A stretch of DNA of 37,817 nt from Pseudomonadota bacterium (GTDB taxonomy: Bacteria; Pseudomonadota; Gammaproteobacteria; Burkholderiales; Rhodocyclaceae), in assembly GCA_018261905.1 (NCBI GenBank), contig JAGTRU010000040.1, positions 1 to 37,817 of the forward strand. Reading direction: 5' to 3'. The notes beneath the pieces are model-generated. The model was not told the DNA's origin. It searched no databases and worked only from the letters and a program-made list of their open reading frames with translations. Each line of letters begins with the position of its first letter. Within the stretch, counting starts at the first letter, position 1. Made by a program: the position numbers and the translations under genes. Below, piece by piece: positions 26,280 to 37,725 of the stretch.

Positions 26280-27554
26280 ATGACCAAAGCTCCCGAACTC
26301 CTCGCTCCCGCTGGCTCCCTCGAGATGATGCGCACCGCCTTCGATTTTGGCGCCGATGCGATCTATGCCGGCCAGCCGCGCTACAGTCTGCGCGTCCGCA
26401 ACAACGCCTTCGGCACAATCGGTGCGCTCAAAGAAGGAATCGACGAGGCGCATGCCCGCGGCAAGCAGTTTTTCGTGGTCAGCAACATCTTCCCGCACAA
26501 TGCCAAGCTCGCCACCTACCTCGCCGACATGGCGCCGGTCATCGAACTGAAGCCGGATGCGCTGATCATGTCCGACCCCGGACTCATCGACATGGTGCGC
26601 GAAAGCTGGCCGGAACAGGCCATTCATCTGTCAGTGCAGGCGAATACCGTCAATTGGGCAGCGGTCCGTTTCTGGAAAAAACTGGGCCTGCGCCGCATCA
26701 TCCTGTCGCGCGAACTGTCGCTCGACGAAGTGGCCGAAATTCGTCAGCAATGCCCGGACATCGAGCTTGAAGTCTTCGTCCACGGCGCGCTGTGCATCGC
26801 CTATTCCGGGCGCTGCCTGCTTTCCGGCTATTTCAATCACCGCGACCCGAACCAGGGCAGTTGCACCAATTCCTGCCGCTGGGACTACAAGGTATCGACT
26901 TCCGATGCTCAGCCCGTGGCATTTTACGCCAACCCGGAACAGGAAATCCTGCTCGAGGAAAAGCAGCGCCCCGGCGAACTGATGCCGATCGAGGAAGACG
27001 AGCACGGCACCTACATCATGAATTCCAAGGACCTCCGCGCCATCGAGCACGTCCAGCGCCTGGTGGACATCGGCATCGATTCGCTGAAAATCGAAGGGCG
27101 CACCAAGAGCCCGTATTACGTCGCCCGGACCTGCCAGACCTACCGCCAGGCAATCGACGATGCGGTCGCCGGCAGGCCGCTCGACCCGAAGCTGTTGAGC
27201 GAACTCGATGGCCTGGCCAACCGGGGCTACACCGACGGTTTCTACCAGCGCCACCATGATGCCGATTACCAGAATTACCTGCGCGGCCATTCCGAATCCG
27301 AGCGCAGCCTCTACGTCGGCGACGCCGTGCGTTTCGACAGCGCCCGCGGCCTGATGGAAATCGAGGTCAAGAACCGTTTTGCCGTCGGCGACCGCCTGGA
27401 GTGCGTGCACCCGACCGGCAACCGGAGCTGGACGCTGCCCCGCATGGAAAACGCCGCCGGCGAAGCGATGACCGTCGCCCCCGGCAGCGGCCATCGGGTG
27501 TGGATTGATTTGCCGGCGCCGTACACCGATTCCTTCGTCGCGCGTTATGTCTGA
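26280..27554 (+). CDS. U32 peptidase-family protein, TrhP/YegQ-like (tRNA hydroxylation)
   Basis: A 424-aa U32-family protein. Start PELLAPAGSLEMMRTAFDFG and ADAIYAGQPRYSLR; U32 signature ELEVFVHGALCIAYSGRCLL followed by the cysteine segment SCTNSCRWDY. E. coli YegQ (TrhP) helps form 5-hydroxyuridine in tRNA at position 34 and is the nearest match; E. coli RlhA (YdcP) is another relative. Start chosen at 26280, since upstream frame lies inside rng antisense. The stop overlaps the acyltransferase start. Confidence 0.85.
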   Translation: MTKAPELLAPAGSLEMMRTAFDFGADAIYAGQPRYSLRVRNNAFGTIGALKEGIDEAHARGKQFFVVSNIFPHNAKLATYLADMAPVIELKPDALIMSDPGLIDMVRESWPEQAIHLSVQANTVNWAAVRFWKKLGLRRIILSRELSLDEVAEIRQQCPDIELEVFVHGALCIAYSGRCLLSGYFNHRDPNQGSCTNSCRWDYKVSTSDAQPVAFYANPEQEILLEEKQRPGELMPIEEDEHGTYIMNSKDLRAIEHVQRLVDIGIDSLKIEGRTKSPYYVARTCQTYRQAIDDAVAGRPLDPKLLSELDGLANRGYTDGFYQRHHDADYQNYLRGHSESERSLYVGDAVRFDSARGLMEIEVKNRFAVGDRLECVHPTGNRSWTLPRMENAAGEAMTVAPGSGHRVWIDLPAPYTDSFVARYV

Positions 27555-28749
27555 GCAGACGAAGCAAATTCCCCAAGGTGCTAGACCTTCCGGCCGCACC
27601 GCCAACGATAGAAAAGCCGTCCCCGTGAGCCAGCCAGCCCCGCGCATGCCGTTAATCGACGCCCTCAAGGCAATCGCGGCCATGCTCGTCCTGCTCACCC
27701 ATTTTTCTTCCTACGGTCCGCTCGCCGCCACGGTAAACGAGGCCTTCCCGGCAGTTTTCGGCTGGTTCTACGACTATGGCCGGATGGCCGTGCAGGTTTT
27801 CCTGGTCATCGCCGGTTTCCTCGCCGCCCGCGGCTTGTCGCGGGAAGGTCAGGCGCTGACCGTTTCGCCGCTGCCGTTGATCTGGAAACGTTACCTGCGC
27901 CTGGTTGTGCCCTACCTGGCCGCCATTGCCCTGGCCATCGTCGGCGCGGCGATTGCCGACCAGTGGATGGACGACGAAGCCATTCCCGACCGCGCCACCC
28001 TCCGGCAATGGTTGGCCCACGCCTTCCTGCTCCACGGTCTGCTCGGCTTCGACGCGCTGTCGGCCGGCGTCTGGTACATCGCCATCGATTTCCAGCTTTT
28101 TGCACTGATGGCCATCCTGCTCTGGTCCGGTCGCCTGCGCATCGTCGCCCCGGCGCTGGTGCTCGGCGTCGCCAGCCTCTCGCTGTTCTGGTTCAACCGC
28201 GATGCCAGTTGGGACAACTGGGCAATCTACTTCTTCGGCTCCTACGGCCTCGGTGCTGCCGCCTGGTGGGCCTCGGAGCGCCGCCAGATGTCGGCCTGGC
28301 TCGGCGTCATCGCGACAGTCGCCATCGCTGCCCTGGTCGTCGATTTCCGCCTGCGCATCGCGCTCGCCCTGGGCGTCGCCCTGCTGCTCGGCTTCGGGCG
28401 GCGTAGCGGATGGCTCGAAAGCTGGCCGAATTTCCGCCCGCTGGCCTTCCTCGGCCAGATTTCCTATTCGGTGTTCCTGGTGCATTTCCCGGTTCTGCTG
28501 ATCGCCAACGCCCTGTACACCCGCTTCGCGCCGGCCTCGACCGGCGCCGCCCTGCTCAGCCTGGGGCTGGCCTGGGCGGCCAGCATCCTGGCCGCCACCC
28601 TGTTCTATCGCTGGATCGAAAGTCCGGCCGCCAGCCAGCGCCTGACCGGCACCCTCGGCTGGCTCGCCGGCCAGGCCCGGGACGGCCTGCGGGCCGCGCC
28701 GCGCTACGTGGTGACGCTGCTTCGTCGCATTTTGCCCGGCGGCGCCTGA
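27547..28749 (+). CDS. Acyltransferase 3 family membrane protein
   Basis: A 400-aa membrane protein with about ten hydrophobic segments, starting its domain at MPLIDALKAIAAMLVLLTHF (the conserved His of the family is in LTHF). It then has YGRMAVQVFLVIAGFLAARG. Members O-acylate exported polysaccharides, lipids or antibiotics. ATG at 27547 overlaps the previous stop; GTG at 27625 is an alternative. Substrate unknown. Confidence 0.85.
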   Translation: MSEQTKQIPQGARPSGRTANDRKAVPVSQPAPRMPLIDALKAIAAMLVLLTHFSSYGPLAATVNEAFPAVFGWFYDYGRMAVQVFLVIAGFLAARGLSREGQALTVSPLPLIWKRYLRLVVPYLAAIALAIVGAAIADQWMDDEAIPDRATLRQWLAHAFLLHGLLGFDALSAGVWYIAIDFQLFALMAILLWSGRLRIVAPALVLGVASLSLFWFNRDASWDNWAIYFFGSYGLGAAAWWASERRQMSAWLGVIATVAIAALVVDFRLRIALALGVALLLGFGRRSGWLESWPNFRPLAFLGQISYSVFLVHFPVLLIANALYTRFAPASTGAALLSLGLAWAASILAATLFYRWIESPAASQRLTGTLGWLAGQARDGLRAAPRYVVTLLRRILPGGA

Positions 28750-28760
28750 TCTATCGGCGG

Positions 28761-30722
<1,962 letters not shown>

Positions 30723-30858
30723 ATCGTCTCCATTGTTTTTGTACACGCAGGGCCGCAGATTATCAGCATCGCGCCCGGCAAGACTGTCAGCCGACCGACA
30801 AAGCAAAGGCGCGGCACCTGTTAATATGCCATCTGCCCTCACATTCAGGAGAAAACAC

Positions 30859-31632
30859 ATGACAACAGCAGTGCTCAGCGAAATCCACGGCAAGGTCGGC
30901 CTGATCCGTATCAATCGACCGGACGCGATGAATGCGCTGAACGACGCCGTGGTCGAAGGCATCGCCGCGGCAATTGACGCTTTCGAAGCCGATCCCGCGA
31001 TCGGCTGCCTTGTCCTCACCGGCAACGACAAGGCTTTTGCCGCCGGCGCCGATATCGGGGTCATGAAAAGCTTCGATTACATGCATGCTTACCAGACCGA
31101 CTTCATCACCGCCCGCTGGGAACGCATCAAGACGGCGCGCAAGCCGGTGATTGCCGCCGTCGCCGGCTACGCCCTGGGCGGCGGCTGCGAGTTCGCGATG
31201 ATGTGCGACATGATCTACGCCGCCGACAATGCCAAATTCGGCCAGCCGGAAGTCAAGATCGGCACCCTGCCCGGCGCCGGCGGCACGCAGCGCCTGCCGC
31301 GTGCCATCGGCAAAGCCAAGGCGATGGACATGTGCCTGACCGGCCGCCTGATGGATGCCGTCGAAGCCGAGAAAAGCGGCCTCGTCGCCCGCATCATTCC
31401 CGCCGAGCAACTCTTGGAAGAGACACTGAAGGCCGCCCAGACCATCGCCGGCTATTCGCTGCCGGTGATCATGATGATCAAGGAAGCGGTCAATCGTGCC
31501 TTCGAATCCCCGCTCAACGAAGGCCTACTCTTCGAGCGCCGCGTCTTCCACGCCAGTTTCGCCCTGGAAGACCAGAAAGAAGGCATGAACGCCTTTGCCG
31601 AAAAGCGCAAACCGAGTTTCAAGAACCGCTGA
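30859..31632 (+). CDS. Enoyl-CoA hydratase
   Basis: A 257-aa crotonase-fold enzyme. The oxyanion hole is in [13 protein letters not shown] and [16 protein letters not shown], and the second catalytic Glu is in [16 protein letters not shown]. It hydrates trans-2-enoyl-CoA in beta-oxidation. Start behind CAGGAGAAAACAC. The next gene begins 1 nt after its stop. Confidence 0.93.
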   Translation: MTTAVLSEIHGKVGLIRINRPDAMNALNDAVVEGIAAAIDAFEADPAIGCLVLTGNDKAFAAGADIGVMKSFDYMHAYQTDFITARWERIKTARKPVIAAVAGYALGGGCEFAMMCDMIYAADNAKFGQPEVKIGTLPGAGGTQRLPRAIGKAKAMDMCLTGRLMDAVEAEKSGLVARIIPAEQLLEETLKAAQTIAGYSLPVIMMIKEAVNRAFESPLNEGLLFERRVFHASFALEDQKEGMNAFAEKRKPSFKNR

Positions 31633-31633
31633 C

Positions 31634-32704
31634 TTGCATCTCTTCGTCGACATCTCCAGCCACGGTTTCGGGCATCTGGCGATTACCGCGCCGGTGCTCA
31701 ATGCCCTGGGCGAATCGCAGCCGGATCTGCGCCTCACCATCCGTAGCGGCCTGCCCGCCGACAAGCTGCGCGAGCGCCTGAACGCCCCGTTCGAACTGAT
31801 CGCCGCGGCCAGCGATTTCGGCTTCGCGATGCTTGATGCGACGCGCATCAACCATGCGTTCAGCGCCACCGCCTACCGGGCCGCCCACAGCAACTGGGAA
31901 CGCCGGGTGCACGGCGAAGCCGATTTCCTCACCCGGCTCGCCCCCGATCTGGTGCTGACCAGCGTCAGCTACCTGCCGCTGGCCGGGGCGGCCATGGCCG
32001 GCATTCCCTCGGTCAGCCTCTGTTCGCTGAACTGGGCCGATCTCTTTCACCATTTTTTTGGGCAAGAACGCTGGGCCGCCGCGATCCATGCCGACATGCT
32101 GGCCGCCTATCGCTCGGCCAAGGCTTTTTTGCGCATCACCCCCGGCATGGCCATGCCGACCCTGAACAACCTGCACCCCATCGGCGCCATCGCCGCCCGC
32201 GGCCGCCGACGCGATCTCGGGCGGCATGGCGAGCGCGCCGTACTGATCGCCATGGGCGGCATCGCGCACCGCCTGCCGGTGGAAAACTGGCCGCGCCTGC
32301 CCGGCATCCGCTGGCTGGTCGGCGCCGACTGGCAATGCCGCCACCCGGACGCAATAGCTTTCGAAAGTTTCGGCCTGGGCTTTACCGATCTGCTCTGCTC
32401 GGTCGATGCCATTATCACCAAACCCGGCTACGGTACATTTACCGAAGCCGCCTGCAACGGCACACCGGTTCTCTATCAACGGCGCGACAACTGGCCGGAA
32501 CAGGAATGCCTGATCGAGTGGTTGCAGCACAATGCAAAATGTCATGAAATCAGGGCCGATGATCTGATCAGCGGCAACGTCCATGAAAAGCTGCAAGATC
32601 TCTGGCGAAAGGAAGCACCGGCGTTGCCTGAAAGCACGGGAATCCAGGAGGCAAGCGCTATAATCGGCCGCCTGTTGAAGCAGAAGCCTGCTGTTATCTT
32701 CTAG
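31634..32704 (+). CDS. MurG/UGT-like glycosyltransferase family protein
   Basis: A 356-aa GT-B type protein: LHLFVDISSHGFGHLAITAP at the N-terminus (nucleotide-sugar transferases start this way) and a C-terminal donor site DAIITKPGYGTFTEAACNGT. The TTG at 31634, 1 nt after the enoyl-CoA hydratase stop, is chosen; no ATG is available near it. Acceptor and sugar unknown. The link to fatty-acid metabolism is only positional. Confidence 0.75.
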   Translation: MHLFVDISSHGFGHLAITAPVLNALGESQPDLRLTIRSGLPADKLRERLNAPFELIAAASDFGFAMLDATRINHAFSATAYRAAHSNWERRVHGEADFLTRLAPDLVLTSVSYLPLAGAAMAGIPSVSLCSLNWADLFHHFFGQERWAAAIHADMLAAYRSAKAFLRITPGMAMPTLNNLHPIGAIAARGRRRDLGRHGERAVLIAMGGIAHRLPVENWPRLPGIRWLVGADWQCRHPDAIAFESFGLGFTDLLCSVDAIITKPGYGTFTEAACNGTPVLYQRRDNWPEQECLIEWLQHNAKCHEIRADDLISGNVHEKLQDLWRKEAPALPESTGIQEASAIIGRLLKQKPAVIF

Positions 32705-32884
32705 AAAACGCAATTGAACCGCAGAGACGCAGCGATGCTGAGGAAATCAAAGGCACGTAGCTGTTTTCACGCTCTTATCCGCTCCTTTGCGCCGCTGCGC
32801 TAAGATTTTTAGTTTATCGAGAAATCAGGCCGGACCCGCGGGCTTCCCGGTTTTTCTGCATTTCCCCACCCTCCGACTGCCGTC
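32705..32884. repeat. Intergenic segment resembling a betaproteobacterial repeat
   Basis: The 180-nt gap contains AACCGCAGAGACGCAGCG (from about 32716) and a GC-rich stretch near 32788. CGCAGAGACGCAG-type repeats are common in this group of bacteria. No gene is seen. Confidence 0.35.
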
Positions 32885-35800
32885 TTGACACCATCATCCC
32901 TGACCGAAGTCGCCGCGTCCTGCCCCAGCCTGCTGCGTGGCCCGGCGCGGCCCGAATTGACCCGCCACGAAATCCTGGCCGATCTGTTCGAAGCCACCGC
33001 CCGGCGCATTCCGCAACAAACAGCCCTGGTGCACGGCACCCGCCGGCTCAGTTACGGCGAGCTCGATGAACTGGCCGAGCGCGTCGCCACCCGCCTGATC
33101 GCCGCCGGCGTCGGCGCCGGCCAGATCGTCGGCCTCTGGCTGTCGCGCGGCATCGACCTGCTGGTCATGCAACTGGGCATCGCCAAGACCGGCGCCGCCT
33201 GGCTGCCCTTCGACGCCGACACGCCGGTCGAGCGCATCCAGGTCTGCCTGGAAGACGCCCAGGCCAGCGGCCTCCTCAGTTGTGCCGGCAACGAAGAACT
33301 GCTCTGCGATCTGGCCTGCCCGGTGTGGACCGGCGAAGCCCTGAGCGCGGCGCTGGAGATGCCCGGGCCGCGCCGCCAGAACGTTGCGCCGGAAGACCCG
33401 GCCTACGTCATCTACACCTCCGGCTCGACCGGCAAGCCGAAGGGCATCCAGATCAATCAGGGCGCCATCTGCCATTTCCTGCGCAGTGAAAACGCCGTCC
33501 TCGGCATCCGCGAGGACGACCGCGTCTACCAGGGGTTCTCGGTCGCCTTCGACATGTCCTTCGAGGAAATCTGGATCAGCTACCTGGTCGGCGCCACGCT
33601 GTGGATCGCGCCGCGCGAAGTCACTGCCGACCCGGACGCCCTGCCGCTCGCCCTGATCGAGCAGCAGATCAGCGTGCTGCACGCCGTGCCGACGCTGCTC
33701 GCGCTGTTTTCGCGGGACATCCCGAACCTGCGCCTGATCAACCTCGGCGGCGAAGCCTGCCCGGAGGCGCTGGTCGCCCGCTGGGCGCGACCCGGCCGCC
33801 AGGTGTTCAACACCTACGGCCCGACCGAGGCCACCGTCTCGGCCAGCCTGGCCGAACTGCAGGCCGGCGAGCCGGTGACCATCGGCCGGCCGTTGCCCAA
33901 TTACAACCTGCTGGTCATCGATGCCGCCGTCGAAAACGGCCTGCGCCTGCTGCCGCGAGGTGAGACCGGCGAATTGTGCATCAGCGGCCCCGGCGTCGCC
34001 GCCGGCTATCTCGGCCGGCCGGAGCTGACCGCCGAGAAATTTCTCGCCAACCCGTGGGCGAGCGGCGCCCAGGATAGCCGGCTTTACCGCACCGGCGACC
34101 TCGCCCGCATCGATGCCGACGGCCGCGTCCACTGCCTCGGCCGCACCGACGACCAGGTCAAGATCCGCGGCTTTCGCGTCGAACTGGGCGAAATCGAGGC
34201 AGCGCTCGCGGCCCACCACGGCATCGGCACGGCTGCCGTGCTGCTGCGCCAGGATGACGGCATCGAACGGCTGGTCGCCTACATCGTCGGCGATGAAGAA
34301 CTGACGCCAAGCGCCAGCGTACTGCGCACAGCGCTGGCCGAAACCCTGCCGCCCTACATGGTGCCGGTGCATATCGAGTGCTTGCCGGAAATGCCCCGCC
34401 TGACCTCGGGCAAGATCGACCGCAAGGCGCTGCGCGACCGCCCGCTCGAACTCGCCGCCGGCCAGCCGGCCGCTTCCGAATTGCCGGAAACGCCGGCCGA
34501 GGAAGTCCTGTTCGGTGAACTGGCCAAACTCTTCCCCGGCCAGGCCATCCGTCGCGCTGCCGACTTCTTCTCCGATCTCGGCGGCCATTCGCTGTTTGCC
34601 GCCCGCCTCGCTTCGGCCATCCGCACCCACCCGCGCTTCGCCAGTTTCACGGTGCGCGACATCTACCAGCACCGCAGCATCGGCCGCCTCGCCGAAGTGC
34701 TGGCCGAAACGCAGGAAATTGCCGCACCGGCCGACCTCCTGTGGCCCCCGCCGTCATCCATCAAGCGCTGGACGTGCGGCGCCGCCCAGGCCTTGATCGT
34801 GCCGCTGCTGGTCGTCCTGCGCATGGCGCAGTGGCTGGCCCCCTTCTTCACCTACCACTTCTTTACCGGCGATCCCGGCGATTCGACAGCGCGGGCTGTC
34901 GCCGTCTCGGTCGGCGTCTTCCTGCTCGCCACCAGCATCGAATTTGCCATCGCCGCCGCCGGCAAGTGGCTGGTCGTCGGCCGCCTGCAGCCGGGCCGCT
35001 ATCCGCTGTGGGGCATGACTTATTTCCGCTGGTGGATTGCCGACCGCCTGATCGAAGGGGCGCCGGTCTACATGCTCAGCGGCTCTCCCCTGCTGATCTG
35101 GTGGCTGCGCCTCCTGGGCGCCCGCATCGGCCGCGACGTAAGCATCGGCTCGGTCACCGCCCGGGCCCACGACCTGATCGAGATCGGCGACGGCGTCAGC
35201 ATCGGCAATGCCGTCAATCTGGAAAACGTGCGCGTCGAACGCGGCGAATTCATCGTCGGCCGCATCGATCTGGCCGAGGAAGCCTGCATCGGCTCCTATT
35301 CCGTGCTCGAAGGCAATACCCGCCTTGGCGCCTACAGCCACCTCGATGGCCAGTCGGCCTTGAGCGATGGCCAGGCGATTCCCGCCGGGCGACTGTGGAG
35401 CGGCTCGCCGGCGCGCGATACCGGCCCTTTCGAGCGCGAAGCGGTGCGCCCGCGGCCGGCCGTGTCGGAAACCCGGCTGGCCCGCGAGGGACTGTTCTTT
35501 GTCTTCGGTACCCTGGCCACCGCCACCATCTTTTTCATCCCGGTCTTTCCCAGCTTCATCCTCATCGACTCGATCGACGAGAGCTATGGCTGGATGCAAA
35601 GCAACAACATTCCCTTCCAGCTGATCAAGTATTTCATCCTCGCCTTCCCGGCCACGGCGGTGCTTATCGTGTGCACCGTCCTGATTTCAGCGGCCCTGCG
35701 CTGGACATTGCTGCCCCGCGTCCAGGAAGGGAGCTGGCCGGTACATAGCAACGCCTACTGCAGCCGCTGGCTGGTCAACCAGATCCAGGAATCCAGCCTC

Positions 35801-36898
35801 AATATCCTGCACGGCGTCTATGCCACGGTCTTCGCCCCCTTCTGGTATCGCCTGCTGGGCGCCAAGGTCGGGCGCGATGCCGAAATCTCGACAGCCCAGG
35901 GCCTGATTCCCGACCTGCTGACCTTGGGCGACGAAACCTTCATCGCCGATGCCGTGATGCTTGGCGACGAGGAAATCGACGGCGGCTGGATGACCCTGCG
36001 CGCCACCGTGATCTCGCGCCGCAGCTTCGTCGGCAACGGCGCCTTCGTCCCGGACGGCACCATCCTGCCGGAGAACGTGCTGATCGGCGTGCACTCGCGC
36101 ACCCCGGCCAACGATCAGATGCGCCCCGGCGACACCTGGCTCGGCTCGCCGGCGATCAACCTGCCGGCTCGCGAGGAAACGACTGGCTACCCGGAAGAGC
36201 TGACCTTCCGCCCGTCGAAAATGCGCCGCCTCGGGCGCACCCTGGTAGAAAGCTATCGCATCATCACGCCGCATGCCGCGGTGATCGCCGTCGGCTACAC
36301 CATGGTGCTCCACGTCATGCCGCTGGCCGGCGCCGGCCACTGGGCGGCGGTCGCCTGGTACCTGAACATCGCCGGCCTGCTCTACGGCGTTGGGGCACTG
36401 CTCCTGGTCGCCCTGCTCAAATGGCTGCTGATCCGCCGCTACGACACGCTCGCCCAGCCGATGTGGACGCCGTTCGTCTGGTTGTCGGAAGGCATCACCA
36501 GCCTCTATGTCGGCTTCACCATCCCCAATTTCATGCGCTACCTGCGCGGCACCCCCTGGCTACCGCTGGCCTTCAATCTGCTGGGCAGCCGCATCGGCCG
36601 CGGCGTCTATCTCGACACCACTGATCTCGACGAATTCGACTGCGTGCATATCGGCGACTACAGCGAACTCAATGCCCTGGCCTGCCCGCAGACCCACCTC
36701 TTCGAGAACCGCATCATGAAAATCGACCATGTGCGCATCGGCCGCCAGGTGACGCTGGGCGCCCGCAGCTCGGTGCTCTACAGCGCCGTGGTCGGCGACA
36801 ACGTCAAACTCGGGCCGCTGACCCTGGTCATGAAAGGCGAAAGCATTCCGGCCAATTCCTACTGGCACGGCTGCCCGGCCGCACCGGCCAGGCGCTGA
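32885..36898 (+). CDS. Pls/PosA-type non-ribosomal peptide synthetase
   Basis: A 1337-aa single-module protein. The adenylation domain (about 30-520) has YVIYTSGSTGKPKGIQINQG, VFNTYGPTEATVSAS, YRTGDLARIDADGRVHC and LTSGKIDRKAL. A carrier domain follows (about 535-610) with the phosphopantetheine serine S569 in LGGHSLFAARL. The C-terminal half contains several membrane segments alternating with three left-handed beta-helix (hexapeptide) blocks, as in poly-lysine synthetase-like Pls/PosA proteins. At the A4 region FDMSFEEIW keeps the Asp that binds the alpha-amine, and a Glu at the 239-equivalent would suit a basic amino acid (inference). TTG start at 32885 assumed, no ATG being available near it. 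The product, perhaps a homopolyamide, is unknown. Confidence 0.9.
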   Translation: MTPSSLTEVAASCPSLLRGPARPELTRHEILADLFEATARRIPQQTALVHGTRRLSYGELDELAERVATRLIAAGVGAGQIVGLWLSRGIDLLVMQLGIAKTGAAWLPFDADTPVERIQVCLEDAQASGLLSCAGNEELLCDLACPVWTGEALSAALEMPGPRRQNVAPEDPAYVIYTSGSTGKPKGIQINQGAICHFLRSENAVLGIREDDRVYQGFSVAFDMSFEEIWISYLVGATLWIAPREVTADPDALPLALIEQQISVLHAVPTLLALFSRDIPNLRLINLGGEACPEALVARWARPGRQVFNTYGPTEATVSASLAELQAGEPVTIGRPLPNYNLLVIDAAVENGLRLLPRGETGELCISGPGVAAGYLGRPELTAEKFLANPWASGAQDSRLYRTGDLARIDADGRVHCLGRTDDQVKIRGFRVELGEIEAALAAHHGIGTAAVLLRQDDGIERLVAYIVGDEELTPSASVLRTALAETLPPYMVPVHIECLPEMPRLTSGKIDRKALRDRPLELAAGQPAASELPETPAEEVLFGELAKLFPGQAIRRAADFFSDLGGHSLFAARLASAIRTHPRFASFTVRDIYQHRSIGRLAEVLAETQEIAAPADLLWPPPSSIKRWTCGAAQALIVPLLVVLRMAQWLAPFFTYHFFTGDPGDSTARAVAVSVGVFLLATSIEFAIAAAGKWLVVGRLQPGRYPLWGMTYFRWWIADRLIEGAPVYMLSGSPLLIWWLRLLGARIGRDVSIGSVTARAHDLIEIGDGVSIGNAVNLENVRVERGEFIVGRIDLAEEACIGSYSVLEGNTRLGAYSHLDGQSALSDGQAIPAGRLWSGSPARDTGPFEREAVRPRPAVSETRLAREGLFFVFGTLATATIFFIPVFPSFILIDSIDESYGWMQSNNIPFQLIKYFILAFPATAVLIVCTVLISAALRWTLLPRVQEGSWPVHSNAYCSRWLVNQIQESSLNILHGVYATVFAPFWYRLLGAKVGRDAEISTAQGLIPDLLTLGDETFIADAVMLGDEEIDGGWMTLRATVISRRSFVGNGAFVPDGTILPENVLIGVHSRTPANDQMRPGDTWLGSPAINLPAREETTGYPEELTFRPSKMRRLGRTLVESYRIITPHAAVIAVGYTMVLHVMPLAGAGHWAAVAWYLNIAGLLYGVGALLLVALLKWLLIRRYDTLAQPMWTPFVWLSEGITSLYVGFTIPNFMRYLRGTPWLPLAFNLLGSRIGRGVYLDTTDLDEFDCVHIGDYSELNALACPQTHLFENRIMKIDHVRIGRQVTLGARSSVLYSAVVGDNVKLGPLTLVMKGESIPANSYWHGCPAAPARR

Positions 36899-36905
36899 GC
36901 GGCCG

Positions 36906-37511
36906 ATGAACAGCCCGCCAATCGTTGTTCCGCAATGGACGGGAGCGGGCTCCTTACCGACACCGGAAAACGGCTTGCTGGTGTTCTGGCTGACGACGCC
37001 ATTCACCCAGAATCGCGACCTCGCCCGCCAACTAGTCCGCAGCGCCTTACGCGAAATGCTGGCACCGCTACTCGACTGCGCACCGGCAACCGTGCCCCTG
37101 CTCTCGCAGCCCGGACAGCCGCTACGCCTGGCCGGCCGGGAACGCCAGATCGGACTATCGGTGAGTCATGCGGCGGGCCGATCGCTGGTTGCCATCCACC
37201 TCAACGGCGCCGTCGGCGTTGATCTGCTGCGGGTGGACGATCTGGCAATGAAAGATGCTGAACTGCAGCGCATGGCGATGGACTATCTGGGGAATGAGGT
37301 CGCCCGGACACTCGCCGGCCTGCCGGGGGAAGCGCAACGGCAGGCTTTTGCCAATGCCTGGGTGGGGCTGGAGGCAGGCTTGAAATGTCTGGGGGATGGC
37401 CTGGCGGAATGGTCGCCGGAACGGCAGGCCTTGCTGGCTCACTGCCGAATCAGGGGGTTGCTCCTGCCGGAGGGCGTCGTTGGAGCGGTCGCGTGGCTGG
37501 CGACCGATTAG
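36906..37511 (+). CDS. 4'-phosphopantetheinyl transferase (Sfp-type)
   Basis: A 201-aa transferase that converts carrier proteins to the holo form. The motifs are diverged but recognisable: LSVSHAAGRSLVAIHL, GVDLLRVDDL (the GIDIE-type Mg site) and WVGLEAGLKCLGDGL (the W-x-x-x-E-A-x-x-K motif). It starts 7 nt after the NRPS stop, so the pair is one operon and the NRPS is the obvious target. Confidence 0.85.
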   Translation: MNSPPIVVPQWTGAGSLPTPENGLLVFWLTTPFTQNRDLARQLVRSALREMLAPLLDCAPATVPLLSQPGQPLRLAGRERQIGLSVSHAAGRSLVAIHLNGAVGVDLLRVDDLAMKDAELQRMAMDYLGNEVARTLAGLPGEAQRQAFANAWVGLEAGLKCLGDGLAEWSPERQALLAHCRIRGLLLPEGVVGAVAWLATD

Positions 37512-37559
37512 CGCAGTCTGCTTTACTGCTCCAGCTTGAAATCAGTGCCGAGCTTGTTG

Positions 37560-37680
37560 AAGGGCAGGTTCCGCCCTTGCGGGGCGTCTCACTTTTTCGC
37601 TGCGCGGAAGCTGCGCTTTCTTGTTCGCCAAGAAAATCTGGCCTAGCAGGCCAGATTTCGGCGTAGCCAAAAAGTAAGCA
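37560..37680. repeat. Dispersed repeat typical of betaproteobacterial intergenic DNA
   Basis: Contains a short inverted repeat (CTGGCCTAGCAGGCCAG) and the string GTAGCCAAAAAGTAAGC, then runs into the hairpin at 37684. I recognise this composition from multi-copy intergenic elements in related genomes. No coding capacity. Confidence 0.45.
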
Positions 37681-37683
37681 AAA

Positions 37684-37709
37684 AGAAGGCGACCCTGGGG
37701 TCGCCTTTT
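37684..37709. terminator. Hairpin terminator, possibly bidirectional
   Basis: GGCGACC (37688-37694) pairs with GGTCGCC (37699-37705) around CTGG; A-rich sequence on the left and T-rich sequence on the right extend the stem. It separates the NRPS operon from the convergent transposase. Confidence 0.7.
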
Positions 37710-37725
37710 CTTTGGCTAGGCGGTC

